A stretch of 15,373 nucleotides of DNA from Syntrophorhabdus sp. (GTDB taxonomy: Bacteria; Desulfobacterota; BSN033; UBA1163): contig DYHU01000062.1 of the NCBI GenBank assembly GCA_020724025.1, positions 1 to 15,373 of the forward strand. The letters are read 5' to 3'. The stretch's first letter is position 1. Every line of letters begins with the position of its first letter. The notes beneath the pieces were generated by a model. That model was not told where the DNA came from and made no database searches. It saw only the letters and a list, made by a program, of their open reading frames with translations. Below, one piece after another: positions 1-6,197 of the stretch. The position numbers and the translations under genes are program-made.

Positions 1-89
1 ACCTTTTCTTTCTTGTACCCTTCCCACCTGGTAACGATGTCCTGACCCTTTTACTGAAACTCGTTGACAACTACCGTGATATTTTGTAA
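1..89 (+). CDS. 3' end of an unidentified gene (partial)
   Basis: Reading from base 3, an open frame runs to a TAA at 87-89 and gives about 28 residues ending in LLKLVDNYRDIL. The codon choice and amphipathic leucine pattern look like real coding sequence, and the frame is open to the window edge. The fragment is too short to assign to a family. It may be the tail of an intact gene outside the window or one more remnant of the decayed region that follows. Only the frame and stop are seen; that it is coding is an inference. Confidence 0.35.
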   Translation, partial: LFFLVPFPPGNDVLTLLLKLVDNYRDIL

Positions 90-136
90 CATCGCCGGCA
101 AAGGTATCCATAATAGTAAAAACGTGTTAATCTGAT

Positions 137-705
137 ATGCTCAAACGACATCCATCAGGCCAGCTTGAAGAAGAAAGCAAGCTCGCTCTTCACCAGTTGG
201 TGAACTCAGCTAACCACCAAGACGTCTCATACTCACGAGATAACTTTGGCATTGATGGTGAAGTAAGGCTCGTTCATGGTGTGGAACACACTGGTAAGGG
301 CTTCAAGTATCAACTCAAAGCCGGTCCGAACTACATCAGCTCGGAGAACCAAGAAGTCGTTCGTTTGAAAGTTGAACGTAAGTACGTCCACCAGTGGCAC
401 AAGATGATATCGACGGAATTCTCCTCTGACGTGATGCGGCTTTATGACCAGCCCGACCCGACCGAACGGTACAGCCGGGCGGGCATCGGTCTGGCGGGTC
501 AAATTCGGACGACGGGAGATCCCGACGTTCACCTCGCTGGTTTCGACGCGCCGGTGAACAAGTACCGCACTCTCAAGAAAAGGGGCTGCTCAAGGAATTT
601 CACGTCGGTAAAAATATGCCGAAGACCGTGAAAGCCATGACGAACGAATTGCACTACATGAAGCCAACAGCGGAGAAGTATTTAGACAAACTTTACGACC
701 CGTAG
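137..705 (+). pseudogene. DUF4365 nuclease-like protein, frameshifted near the 3' end
   Basis: The frame from ATG 137 carries the DUF4365 signature at about residues 35-70: FGIDGEVRLVHG, then TGKGFKYQLKAGPNYIS, matching the family's acidic 'D.GiDg' strand and 'Q.K.G' strand of a PD-(D/E)xK-type fold. The frame stops at 631. A second frame, open from about 583 to a TAG at 703-705, reads naturally as LLKEFHVGKNMPKTVKAM and onward and ends in EKYLDKLYDP, so a frameshift near 580 is the simplest explanation. Bases 427-580 are more GC-rich than the flanks. No good Shine-Dalgarno sequence precedes ATG 137. DUF4365 domains occur alone and as effector domains in defence proteins, including partners of short Argonautes. 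I am fairly sure of the domain and less sure that this is a pseudogene rather than a sequence error. Confidence 0.6.
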
Positions 706-788
706 ATTTCTATGATATTGGATTTGATTTTCTTTGAGGAAATAAGTAGAATACGACAGTGCCAGAGAAAGAACGTAAGGTATATAAA

Positions 789-965
789 ATGGCAAAAGTA
801 ACAAAAAAGGAAGTAACCCGACCCCGCCGCTGAGGTGCAAAAGAAGTTATCAAAGACCTTTTAGAACACGGTGCTATTGAAATCCCCAAAGAGGATTGGG
901 ACAAAGAGCCGTACAAAACCTACATGAAGAACATTAAGAAGAATGGAAAGTTCATCTGTGATTAA
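789..965 (+). pseudogene. Short gene of unknown function, copy A, with in-frame TGA
   Basis: From ATG 789 the frame reads MAKVTKKEVTRPRR, then TGA at 831-833, then continues openly as GAKEVIKDLLEHGAIEIP and ends in MKNIKKNGKFICD with TAA 963-965. Copy B at 1571-1758 has TGG (Trp) at the aligned position, so the TGA looks like a point nonsense mutation TGG to TGA. A GTG at 759 in the same frame, giving PEKERK similar to copy B's AKERK, is an alternative start. I do not recognise the family. The intact protein would be about 58-68 residues, with a basic N-terminal tail and a helical, charged body. The 3' half is almost identical to copy B. Confidence 0.55.
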
Positions 966-966
966 T
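879..966 (+). repeat. Direct repeat, unit 1 (3' end of copy A)
   Basis: These 88 bases match 1672-1759 at 85 positions by manual alignment. They cover the 3' half of the short unknown gene, through its stop codon. Sequence 5' of this block is much less similar between the two copies, so identity changes abruptly. The two units lie in the same orientation about 790 bp apart and enclose the antitoxin/toxin remnant. Confidence 0.85.
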
Positions 967-1081
967 GATGTTCAGGTATGCGTAAGTTGGACGCAGGAGC
1001 GGCGGATCGAGAGCATTTGTTTTAGAAATTTGATACATTAGACACAACGATGATGCAACAAATATATTGATAGGTAATACA

Positions 1082-1267
1082 ATGTCAGAAGTTCTTATAG
1101 AAAAAATGAATCACATTGAGCAGTTGTTACTTAGCATCAATGCCAAGATAGACAACTTTATGGGGTTTGAGGAACTATCCGTTGAGGAACGCGAAGAAGT
1201 GGAAACGATTCGAGGGGAAATGCGTGAAGGAAAATCTATGAGCTTTGAGGATGTGTTTGGAGAATAG
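1082..1267 (+). CDS. RelB-like antitoxin of a decayed toxin-antitoxin pair
   Basis: This is a 61-residue acidic protein starting MSEVLIEKMNHIEQLL and ending SMSFEDVFGE. A helical N-terminal part is followed by the Glu-rich stretch LSVEEREEVETIRGEMREGK, which resembles the C-terminal segment of small RelB/DUF-type antitoxins that wraps around a RelE-like toxin. ATG 1082 is preferred over an in-frame TTG at 1067 because it is a standard start and gives a normal N-terminus; the ribosome site is weak (AGG about 10 bases upstream). The frame ends at TAG 1265-1267, two bases before the proposed TTG start of the toxin, an operon-like junction. The antitoxin itself appears intact, although its toxin carries a stop codon. 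The assignment rests on composition and context, not on a diagnostic motif. Confidence 0.55.
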   Translation: MSEVLIEKMNHIEQLLLSINAKIDNFMGFEELSVEEREEVETIRGEMREGKSMSFEDVFGE

Positions 1268-1269
1268 TT

Positions 1270-1524
1270 TTGTACAAGTTGCTTTTTTCAAAACAAGCGA
1301 ACGGGTTCATTTAAGCACTTCAATCTGGATACAAAGAAAAGCTCAAAGAAATTTCTTTTAAGTTACGAGAAAATCCGTTTTCATATCCTTATAAAAAGAT
1401 TCGTGGCGAACAAAACCTTTATCGAATTCGTTTGGGAAGGTATCGGATTTTATTTGAAGTAGATCAAAAAGAAAGAAAAGTATCAATCATAAAAATTGAA
1501 GGACGCGGGAGTATCTATAAGTAA
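1270..1524 (+). pseudogene. RelE/ParE-like mRNA interferase or gyrase toxin with in-frame TAA
   Basis: Reading from TTG 1270, the frame gives LYKLLFSKQANGFI, then TAA at 1312-1314, then continues without another stop as ALQSGYKEKLKEISFKLREN and on to TAA 1522-1524. The downstream part has the RelE/ParE pattern: a helix rich in KEKL, then KIRGEQNLYRIRLGRYRILF (central strands with conserved Arg), then VSIIKIEGRGSIYK, matching the family's C-terminal 'I..I..R..vYk'. In related toxins this position of the N-terminal helix usually carries Lys, so AAA to TAA is a likely nonsense mutation. If intact the protein would be about 84 residues, normal for the family. The upstream 61-residue antitoxin has no frame defect, the configuration expected if toxin loss was tolerated first. 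Confidence 0.65.
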
Positions 1525-1570
1525 GTTATCTCGTATAGGACAACCAATTTTTCAATGAACGACATTTGCA

Positions 1571-1758
1571 ATGGCTAAAGAAAGAAAGACACCCGCAAAA
1601 AAAAAGTAAAGCAACCTCATCAATGGGATTTAAAAGAAATGCTCAAGGATTTGCTCGATTCCGGTGCGGTTGAAATCCCCGAAGAGGATTGGGACAAAGA
1701 GCCGTACAAAACATACATGAAAAACATTAAGAAGAATGGAAAGTTCATCTGTGATTAA
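1571..1758 (+). pseudogene. Short gene of unknown function, copy B, frameshifted in an A-run
   Basis: From ATG 1571 the frame reads MAKERKTPAKKK and stops at TAA 1607-1609. Adding one base in the run of nine A residues at about 1597-1605 opens a frame reading KKKVKQPHQWDLKEML, then LLDSGAVEIPEEDWDKEPYK, and ending GKFICD at TAA 1756-1758. That frame aligns along its length with copy A, including Trp where copy A has TGA. Loss of one A (ten to nine) is therefore the simplest explanation; a homopolymer sequencing error would look identical. The function is unknown. The proposed Argonaute remnant overlaps its 3' end in another frame. Confidence 0.55.
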
Positions 1759-1759
1759 T
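1672..1759 (+). repeat. Direct repeat, unit 2 (3' end of copy B)
   Basis: This is the second copy of the 88-base block at 879-966, differing at three positions. It has the same orientation and ends at the same base after the stop codon, after which the two flanks are unrelated. Confidence 0.85.
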
Positions 1760-2386
1760 AGTTGGATGATTCGCATTCGCACAGTAAAAGTGTTAGACAA
1801 CTTCTCCCGAAGGGATGGATTCCCAAGAGTTCGATTAGGATTAGAAGAAACAGGACTGAAGCGACCGTACCTTGCATACAAACATGCAAGAAAGCTTGCT
1901 CAGGATTCCATCGAGCAATTCAAAGGACTGCGGGATGATCCGCCGAATCGGGTAGTTGTTCATAAGACGTCAGCGTTTCAAGCGGACGAAGTCAAAGGAT
2001 TTTCTGAGGTGTTTGAATCCAGCGGGATGCAGTACGATCTTGTCTCAATGAGGAAACCAACTTTTCGAATCATTCGTCAAGGTGACTACCTTGTCGCTCG
2101 AGGTACGTATCTTGAGTTGAGCGATAACCTCGCTTACCCTTATACCAAAGGATATATCCCTGAACTCGATACTTACCCGGGGGTTCATATCTCTGCACCC
2201 TTTCAAGTGCAAAAAGGGAGAGGCGATAGTTCGATCCGTTCTCTTTGCAGCGAGATTCTTGCTCTCTCGAAGTTGAACTGGAACACCGCCGACTTCTGTT
2301 CGGGTTTGCCGATAACGATTGGGTTTGCAAGCAATGTTGGAAAGATTCTAAGAGAGTTTGATGGGACTGAGGGGTACGAGCCGTAG
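1736..2386 (+). pseudogene. Prokaryotic Argonaute, C-terminal PIWI fragment (inactive type)
   Basis: The open frame gives 216 residues, of which about 40-216 read as the end of a PIWI domain. Matching blocks are KRPYLAYKHARKL, then PPNRVVVHKTSAF, FRIIRQGDYLVARGTYLEL, YTKGYIPELDTYPG, ILALSKLNWNTADF and LPITIGFASNVGKIL. These correspond in order to conserved PIWI motifs of prokaryotic Argonautes. The 'HKTS.F' block lies where catalytic Argonautes carry an Asp of the DEDX tetrad, so this belongs to the catalytically inactive kind found among short and some long-B Argonautes. The MID domain and first half of PIWI are missing. The first 40 residues come partly from the end of copy B in another frame, so the ATG at 1736 is not a native start. 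It is a truncated remnant unless spliced to another frame. The family call is firm; the subtype is not. Confidence 0.75.
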
Positions 2387-2437
2387 AGTGGGTATAGGTT
2401 TTATATGTAACAAATAATGAAGAAAGGAGCTCTTACA

Positions 2438-2548
2438 ATGTGTAGAAAATATTTTCAATTGGCTTTTGTGGTGATGTTGTTGATGGTTGGATGCGCAAAG
2501 AAGGAAGAGGAAATTTACATCGGTAAAATACTACCATTGACGTTATAG
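2438..2548 (+). pseudogene. Stub of a Liv-type substrate-binding lipoprotein
   Basis: A good ribosome site (AAAGGAGC, 2424-2431) precedes ATG 2438. The 36 codons give a lipoprotein signal peptide with lipobox LMVGC (Cys19), then AKKEEEIYIGKILPLTL and TAG 2546-2548. 'I.IG.ILPLTG' is the usual start of the mature domain of branched-chain amino acid/amide binding proteins, so the gene ends one residue into that motif. The complete binding protein at 4060 has the same ribosome site core, Cys at the same position 19 and a similar KYF start, so the two are probably paralogues. The start of the next radical SAM gene lies 10 bases after the stop. A genuine 36-residue lipoprotein is possible but less likely. 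Confidence 0.6.
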
Positions 2549-2558
2549 GTGTGTTGCT

Positions 2559-3986
2559 GTGAAAGTCTTATTTGTTCAAACTGATTCCCTCAACGAAGTG
2601 GTCAACTCGGCGATGCACATCTATAATTTTGAACCTCTGGGCTTATACTACCTCGCTTCAACAATCAAGGGCAACCATGACGTAGACTTAATAGATCTCA
2701 ATAGCGAATACCAGATCACAGGTTCGAAAACCGATCCGTTCTTCAATCGCACCCTCATGTCCTATCAACCTGACGTTGTTGCTTTCTCAGCTTTAACTTC
2801 TGTAAGAACTGGAAGGATCACCCAGTTATCTTCAATCACCAAAGCATTTAACCGACGCATCGTGACCATTGTAGGTGGGGTACACGCGTCCTTGTCACCT
2901 TCCGATTTTCGGTCCGATAGCATAGACCTAGTAATCGCCAAAGACAGCATAGTGGGTTTTCCGCTTGCGATCTCTATGATTGAGAAAGGACTCTCCAAGA
3001 AGACTATCCAACGGGCTCTGGATTCGCCAACCCCCGCAAACCACAACACTCTTTGCGGGTGGCCGAAGCCTTTCAGAGGATTGGGAAAGAAGTACAAAGC
3101 TTGTTATAAGATTGCTGTCGGAAGACCTGGAGAAGAGTGGATCAGGGAAAAAATTAGCTCGGTGAAGACCTCATCTGAATGTCCCTTCCGGTGCAACTTC
3201 TGCTGCCTGTGGCAGCTCTATCCAAAGTACGAGAAGAGAAACGTGGCCGATGTCGTTTCGGATATCGAAGACATCGATACCAGATTCGTGTTCCTTGCAG
3301 ATGATGAATCATTGATCGATGTTAGATATATGAACGATCTCGCTGATTCAATCAGGATATCTCACTGTAATAAGAGGTTTGTGATGTACGCTCGATCTGA
3401 CACGATCATGAGGAATCCGAGACTCATTGAGAAATGGGCAGCCGCAGGTCTGCGTCAGGCCTGGGTCGGTTTAGAGGGAGCCACGGATGCTCAGCTTCAA
3501 AGGTACCATAAGAGAAATACGACCAAGTCTCATGAAAGCGCCATAAAGATCGCTCGTCAGAATCACATTGATGTCCATGCGACCGTGCTGGTTGATACGA
3601 CTTTCAACAAGAGAGACTTCAAACACGTGTTAACATATACGAAAGACATCCTAGGGCTGACTTCGTGCCACTTTTTTGTTCTGACACCCTTCAAAGGCAC
3701 AGGATACTACAGTGAGTTGAGGAAATCGCAGCCGCATAAATTCTTAACCCAAGATCCAGATCATTTTTCTATAAGGCAATTAGTGTTGCAACCTGAGCAT
3801 ATGACCATCAGCGAGTTCCATCAGCACTATGCAGATTTGCAGAGGGACTTCAATAGTGACACAATACCATTCTCAGCGCGCGCCAAGTTTGCCAATCAGC
3901 AGCTTCAGGAGGAATTTAAGCTGCTTAGAAGTAAGAATGCAGTCTTGTATGAAGCAATCGCCAAATCGCATATTTGTTACACTTGA
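2559..3986 (+). CDS. B12-binding-type radical SAM enzyme
   Basis: This 475-residue protein has a Rossmann-like N-terminal half and a radical SAM core. Residues 1-180 follow the cobalamin-binding fold pattern (MKVLFVQ start, EPLGLYYLAS, PDVVAFSALT, then VTIVGGVHASLSP), without a visible DxHxxG cobalt-ligand motif, which is often missing in BchE/HpnJ-like members. The [4Fe-4S] motif CPFRCNFC puts Cys at 208, 212 and 215. Later blocks are FVFLADDESLID, WVGLEGATDAQL and LTPFKGTGYY, in the usual positions for a TIM-barrel core. The start is GTG 2559, with AGGTG seven bases upstream. It is followed after 73 bases by a Liv-type binding protein. The chemistry could be methylation, cyclisation or another radical transformation; the substrate cannot be told from sequence. 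The family call is secure. Confidence 0.85.
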   Translation: MKVLFVQTDSLNEVVNSAMHIYNFEPLGLYYLASTIKGNHDVDLIDLNSEYQITGSKTDPFFNRTLMSYQPDVVAFSALTSVRTGRITQLSSITKAFNRRIVTIVGGVHASLSPSDFRSDSIDLVIAKDSIVGFPLAISMIEKGLSKKTIQRALDSPTPANHNTLCGWPKPFRGLGKKYKACYKIAVGRPGEEWIREKISSVKTSSECPFRCNFCCLWQLYPKYEKRNVADVVSDIEDIDTRFVFLADDESLIDVRYMNDLADSIRISHCNKRFVMYARSDTIMRNPRLIEKWAAAGLRQAWVGLEGATDAQLQRYHKRNTTKSHESAIKIARQNHIDVHATVLVDTTFNKRDFKHVLTYTKDILGLTSCHFFVLTPFKGTGYYSELRKSQPHKFLTQDPDHFSIRQLVLQPEHMTISEFHQHYADLQRDFNSDTIPFSARAKFANQQLQEEFKLLRSKNAVLYEAIAKSHICYT

Positions 3987-4059
3987 GCGATGACTATCTC
4001 AGTGAGTGTCCCAGAGACAAACAGTCTGGCAAAACAGTAATAACCAAAGGAGCGTCACC

Positions 4060-5169
4060 ATGAAAAACAAGTATTTTACCTTCGTTGTCCTGATCTTCCT
4101 GTTCATTGCTGGCTGTGGAAGAAAGGAACCCGTTGTTATCGCTGTTGCCCCGCTGAGCGGAGAAGGAGCTGTGTATGGCAAGCCGCAAGTCGAGGCTGCG
4201 CAAATGGCAGTTGATGAGATGAACGCCGCTGGAGGCTTGCTGGGAGAGCAGATCAGACTTATCCCATACGACGACAAAAAGGATGCAAAAGAGGCTGTGA
4301 GCATTGCACAACAAGTAGTGACAAACAAAAATGTCGTTGCGGTACTCGGACATCCTAACAGTTCTACGGCGATGGCTGCATCGAAGGTGTATCATCAGCA
4401 TAAGTACCCCTTCGTTATTTCGTCTGCGACAAATCCTAAGATCACAGAACAGGGATTCGATAATGTTTTTAGATTTGTACCCACTGATGCGATGCAAGGC
4501 AAGTCAATAGCCATCTTTGCTAGGAATACTTTGGGCAAGAACAAGCTATGGATAGTATACAGCAATATGGAATATGGCAAAGGCCTTGCAGAGTCAATTC
4601 GCGAGAGCTTTGTTGCACTCGGTGGCGAGATAAAATTCTTTGACGCCGTTCAACCCAATGTCACTGATTACAAAACGATCCTGAGCAAGCTCAAGACGCT
4701 TAAGCCTGATCTGATTGCCTTCCCTGCGATGCTGCCAGAGGCAGCCAAATTCATACGCCAAATGAAGGAGCTGAAGCTGGAGGCATTTGTTCTATTGGGC
4801 GATGGAGCGTTTGACGAACAGCTCGTTACGCTTTCAAACACAAATTGCGCAAATGTGGCGGTGAGTTTCATGGCACCACCTTGGGAAACAATTCCAACCG
4901 CACAAAGTTTTGTAACTAAGTTCAAACAAAAATATGGGACTCTACCACCCTTTGCACCCTACGGATACGAAGCCATGAATGTTCTGACGGCAGCTGTACG
5001 TAAGGCAAATTCATTCGATCGCGATAAGATTATCTCTGTGTTTAGATCTCCTGAATTCGCCGTCGATGGAATTACAGGCAGAATCACATTTGATGATAAA
5101 GGACAAGCCCAAGATAGGCTTTTTTATTTTTACAAATTCAACACGGGGGGTAAACTTGTTTCATATTAG
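4060..5169 (+). CDS. livK: Branched-chain amino acid/amide ABC transporter binding lipoprotein
   Basis: This 369-residue protein is the periplasmic or membrane-anchored ligand receptor for a Liv/HAAT importer. It starts with a lipoprotein signal peptide, lipobox FIAGC (Cys19), then VVIAVAPLSGEGAVYGKPQ, the family's first strand and loop. Further typical blocks are AAQMAVDEMNAAGGLLGEQI, ALVGHP-like VAVLGHPNSSTAMAAS (the ligand-binding loop), PFVISSATNPKIT, VFRFVPTDAMQGK, and YGYEAMNVL near the end. ATG 4060 is chosen over the in-frame GTG at 4006 because AAAGGAG lies 6-8 bases upstream and the signal peptide begins there. Length is normal. The membrane and ATPase subunits lie 4-9 kb downstream on the same strand. 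Two radical SAM genes flank it at 73 and 20 bases, so its ligand may relate to their product. Ligand identity is unknown. Confidence 0.9.
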   Translation: MKNKYFTFVVLIFLFIAGCGRKEPVVIAVAPLSGEGAVYGKPQVEAAQMAVDEMNAAGGLLGEQIRLIPYDDKKDAKEAVSIAQQVVTNKNVVAVLGHPNSSTAMAASKVYHQHKYPFVISSATNPKITEQGFDNVFRFVPTDAMQGKSIAIFARNTLGKNKLWIVYSNMEYGKGLAESIRESFVALGGEIKFFDAVQPNVTDYKTILSKLKTLKPDLIAFPAMLPEAAKFIRQMKELKLEAFVLLGDGAFDEQLVTLSNTNCANVAVSFMAPPWETIPTAQSFVTKFKQKYGTLPPFAPYGYEAMNVLTAAVRKANSFDRDKIISVFRSPEFAVDGITGRITFDDKGQAQDRLFYFYKFNTGGKLVSY

Positions 5170-5189
5170 TGGAGGCAATATAGAGGTTC

Positions 5190-6197
5190 ATGTATCGAAC
5201 TACATTTGGATATCAAGGTGGAACTTTCACTCATGATGAAATCCTTGAAGCTCGCCAAAACGACACACCTCTAACAATGGATTGTGCGTTGCCGGGTCCA
5301 TGCTTAAATGATTGTACTTATTGTGGATTTTTGTATGTGAACAAGCACAATAAATTGAGGCAAGAAGAAATTCCCCGTGTGTTTCAAGAGTTTGCTGAAC
5401 TAGGTGGAAAGAGTATAAAGATATTGGGAGAGGGCGAGCCTTTGCTCAGGAAAGACATGCTCCTCATTTTGAGATCGATTCATGAAATGGGTATGATTCC
5501 GATTCTTTTCACCTGTGGCGACGTATTGGGTTCGGAAGAATTAGCTCAACAGTTTCATAACCGTTCGTGTGATGAAATTGTAAAGGAATTGTTTGAGACT
5601 CATGTGACAGTAATGTTGAAATACGAAAAGAAAAATCAAGATGATACTGTCCAGCGCGAAGGGTATTCTCTCTTGAGGGGAAAAGCGTTGGAGCGGCTCC
5701 TATCGCTGGACTTCAATAAAGAGTACCCTTCACGTTCAGGATTTGCAATAGTATTGACGAAGGACAATTATGAGGAAGTTCCCTCTGTATTCGATTTTGC
5801 CGTTCAGAATAACATCTATCCACTTGTGTGTCCTCTCATGCCCATCGGCAAAATGAAAGACACTGCACGTCGTATCAATTACTCGCCTTCACCTTGTGAG
5901 ATAGCCTCTCTGACGAGAAGACTCGTCACGCTTCGTGAGAGTTCGGGTATCCACTTTCCTGCGGCATCTGCATTCCTTGGTGGGCTGCCGTGTGATATTT
6001 CTAGAGCAGGGATGTACATGGACGACGTTGGGAATTTGAAGGTTTGTGAAGCGGACGAAACTGTTGGTAATGTTAGAGATTTTTCCCTCAAGGAAGTGTG
6101 GCAGACTTGTAGTGCAATCAAAAGCAGAAAATACGGGGAAGCAAGATGGGAAGGTTTATGTTTTCCTAAGATAAATGAAGGGATTATGAAACCGTGA
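5190..6197 (+). CDS. Radical SAM enzyme with SPASM-like C-terminal cysteines
   Basis: In this 335-residue protein the SAM-cluster motif is CLNDCTYC, with Cys at 38, 42 and 45. GEGEP at 80-84 is the SAM-contacting motif in strand 2. The C-terminal part has Cys at about 268, 286, 307 and 324 in the arrangement PCDISRAG, MDDVGNLKVC, VGNVRDFSLKEVW, GLCFP. This resembles a SPASM/Twitch auxiliary-cluster domain ('dG.v..C....GN....sl.eiW'). Such proteins often modify peptides or other enzymes, but single-cluster versions also act on small molecules. ATG 5190 follows the binding-protein stop by 20 bases, with GAGG about 4-8 bases upstream. Its TGA overlaps the GTG start of the next gene, so the two are likely translationally coupled. 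The substrate is not identifiable, and no short precursor peptide gene was seen nearby. Confidence 0.85.
   Translation: MYRTTFGYQGGTFTHDEILEARQNDTPLTMDCALPGPCLNDCTYCGFLYVNKHNKLRQEEIPRVFQEFAELGGKSIKILGEGEPLLRKDMLLILRSIHEMGMIPILFTCGDVLGSEELAQQFHNRSCDEIVKELFETHVTVMLKYEKKNQDDTVQREGYSLLRGKALERLLSLDFNKEYPSRSGFAIVLTKDNYEEVPSVFDFAVQNNIYPLVCPLMPIGKMKDTARRINYSPSPCEIASLTRRLVTLRESSGIHFPAASAFLGGLPCDISRAGMYMDDVGNLKVCEADETVGNVRDFSLKEVWQTCSAIKSRKYGEARWEGLCFPKINEGIMKP

Noticed and set aside
831..833. Genetic code with TGA read as Trp
   Set aside because: Many sound genes here end in TGA (LivH, LivM, LivG, LivF, DUF433, radical SAM) and use TGG for Trp, so the standard code applies.
1067..1081. TTG start for the antitoxin, five residues upstream
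   Set aside because: ATG 1082 is a better start, and the upstream codons add nothing recognisable.
4006..4059. Upstream GTG start extending the binding lipoprotein by 18 residues
   Set aside because: The extension precedes a complete lipoprotein signal peptide, and a strong ribosome site sits directly before ATG 4060.
3994..4497. Long minus-strand open frame opposite the binding protein gene
   Set aside because: It is a shadow of a well-supported gene, has no recognisable domain and has low-complexity composition.
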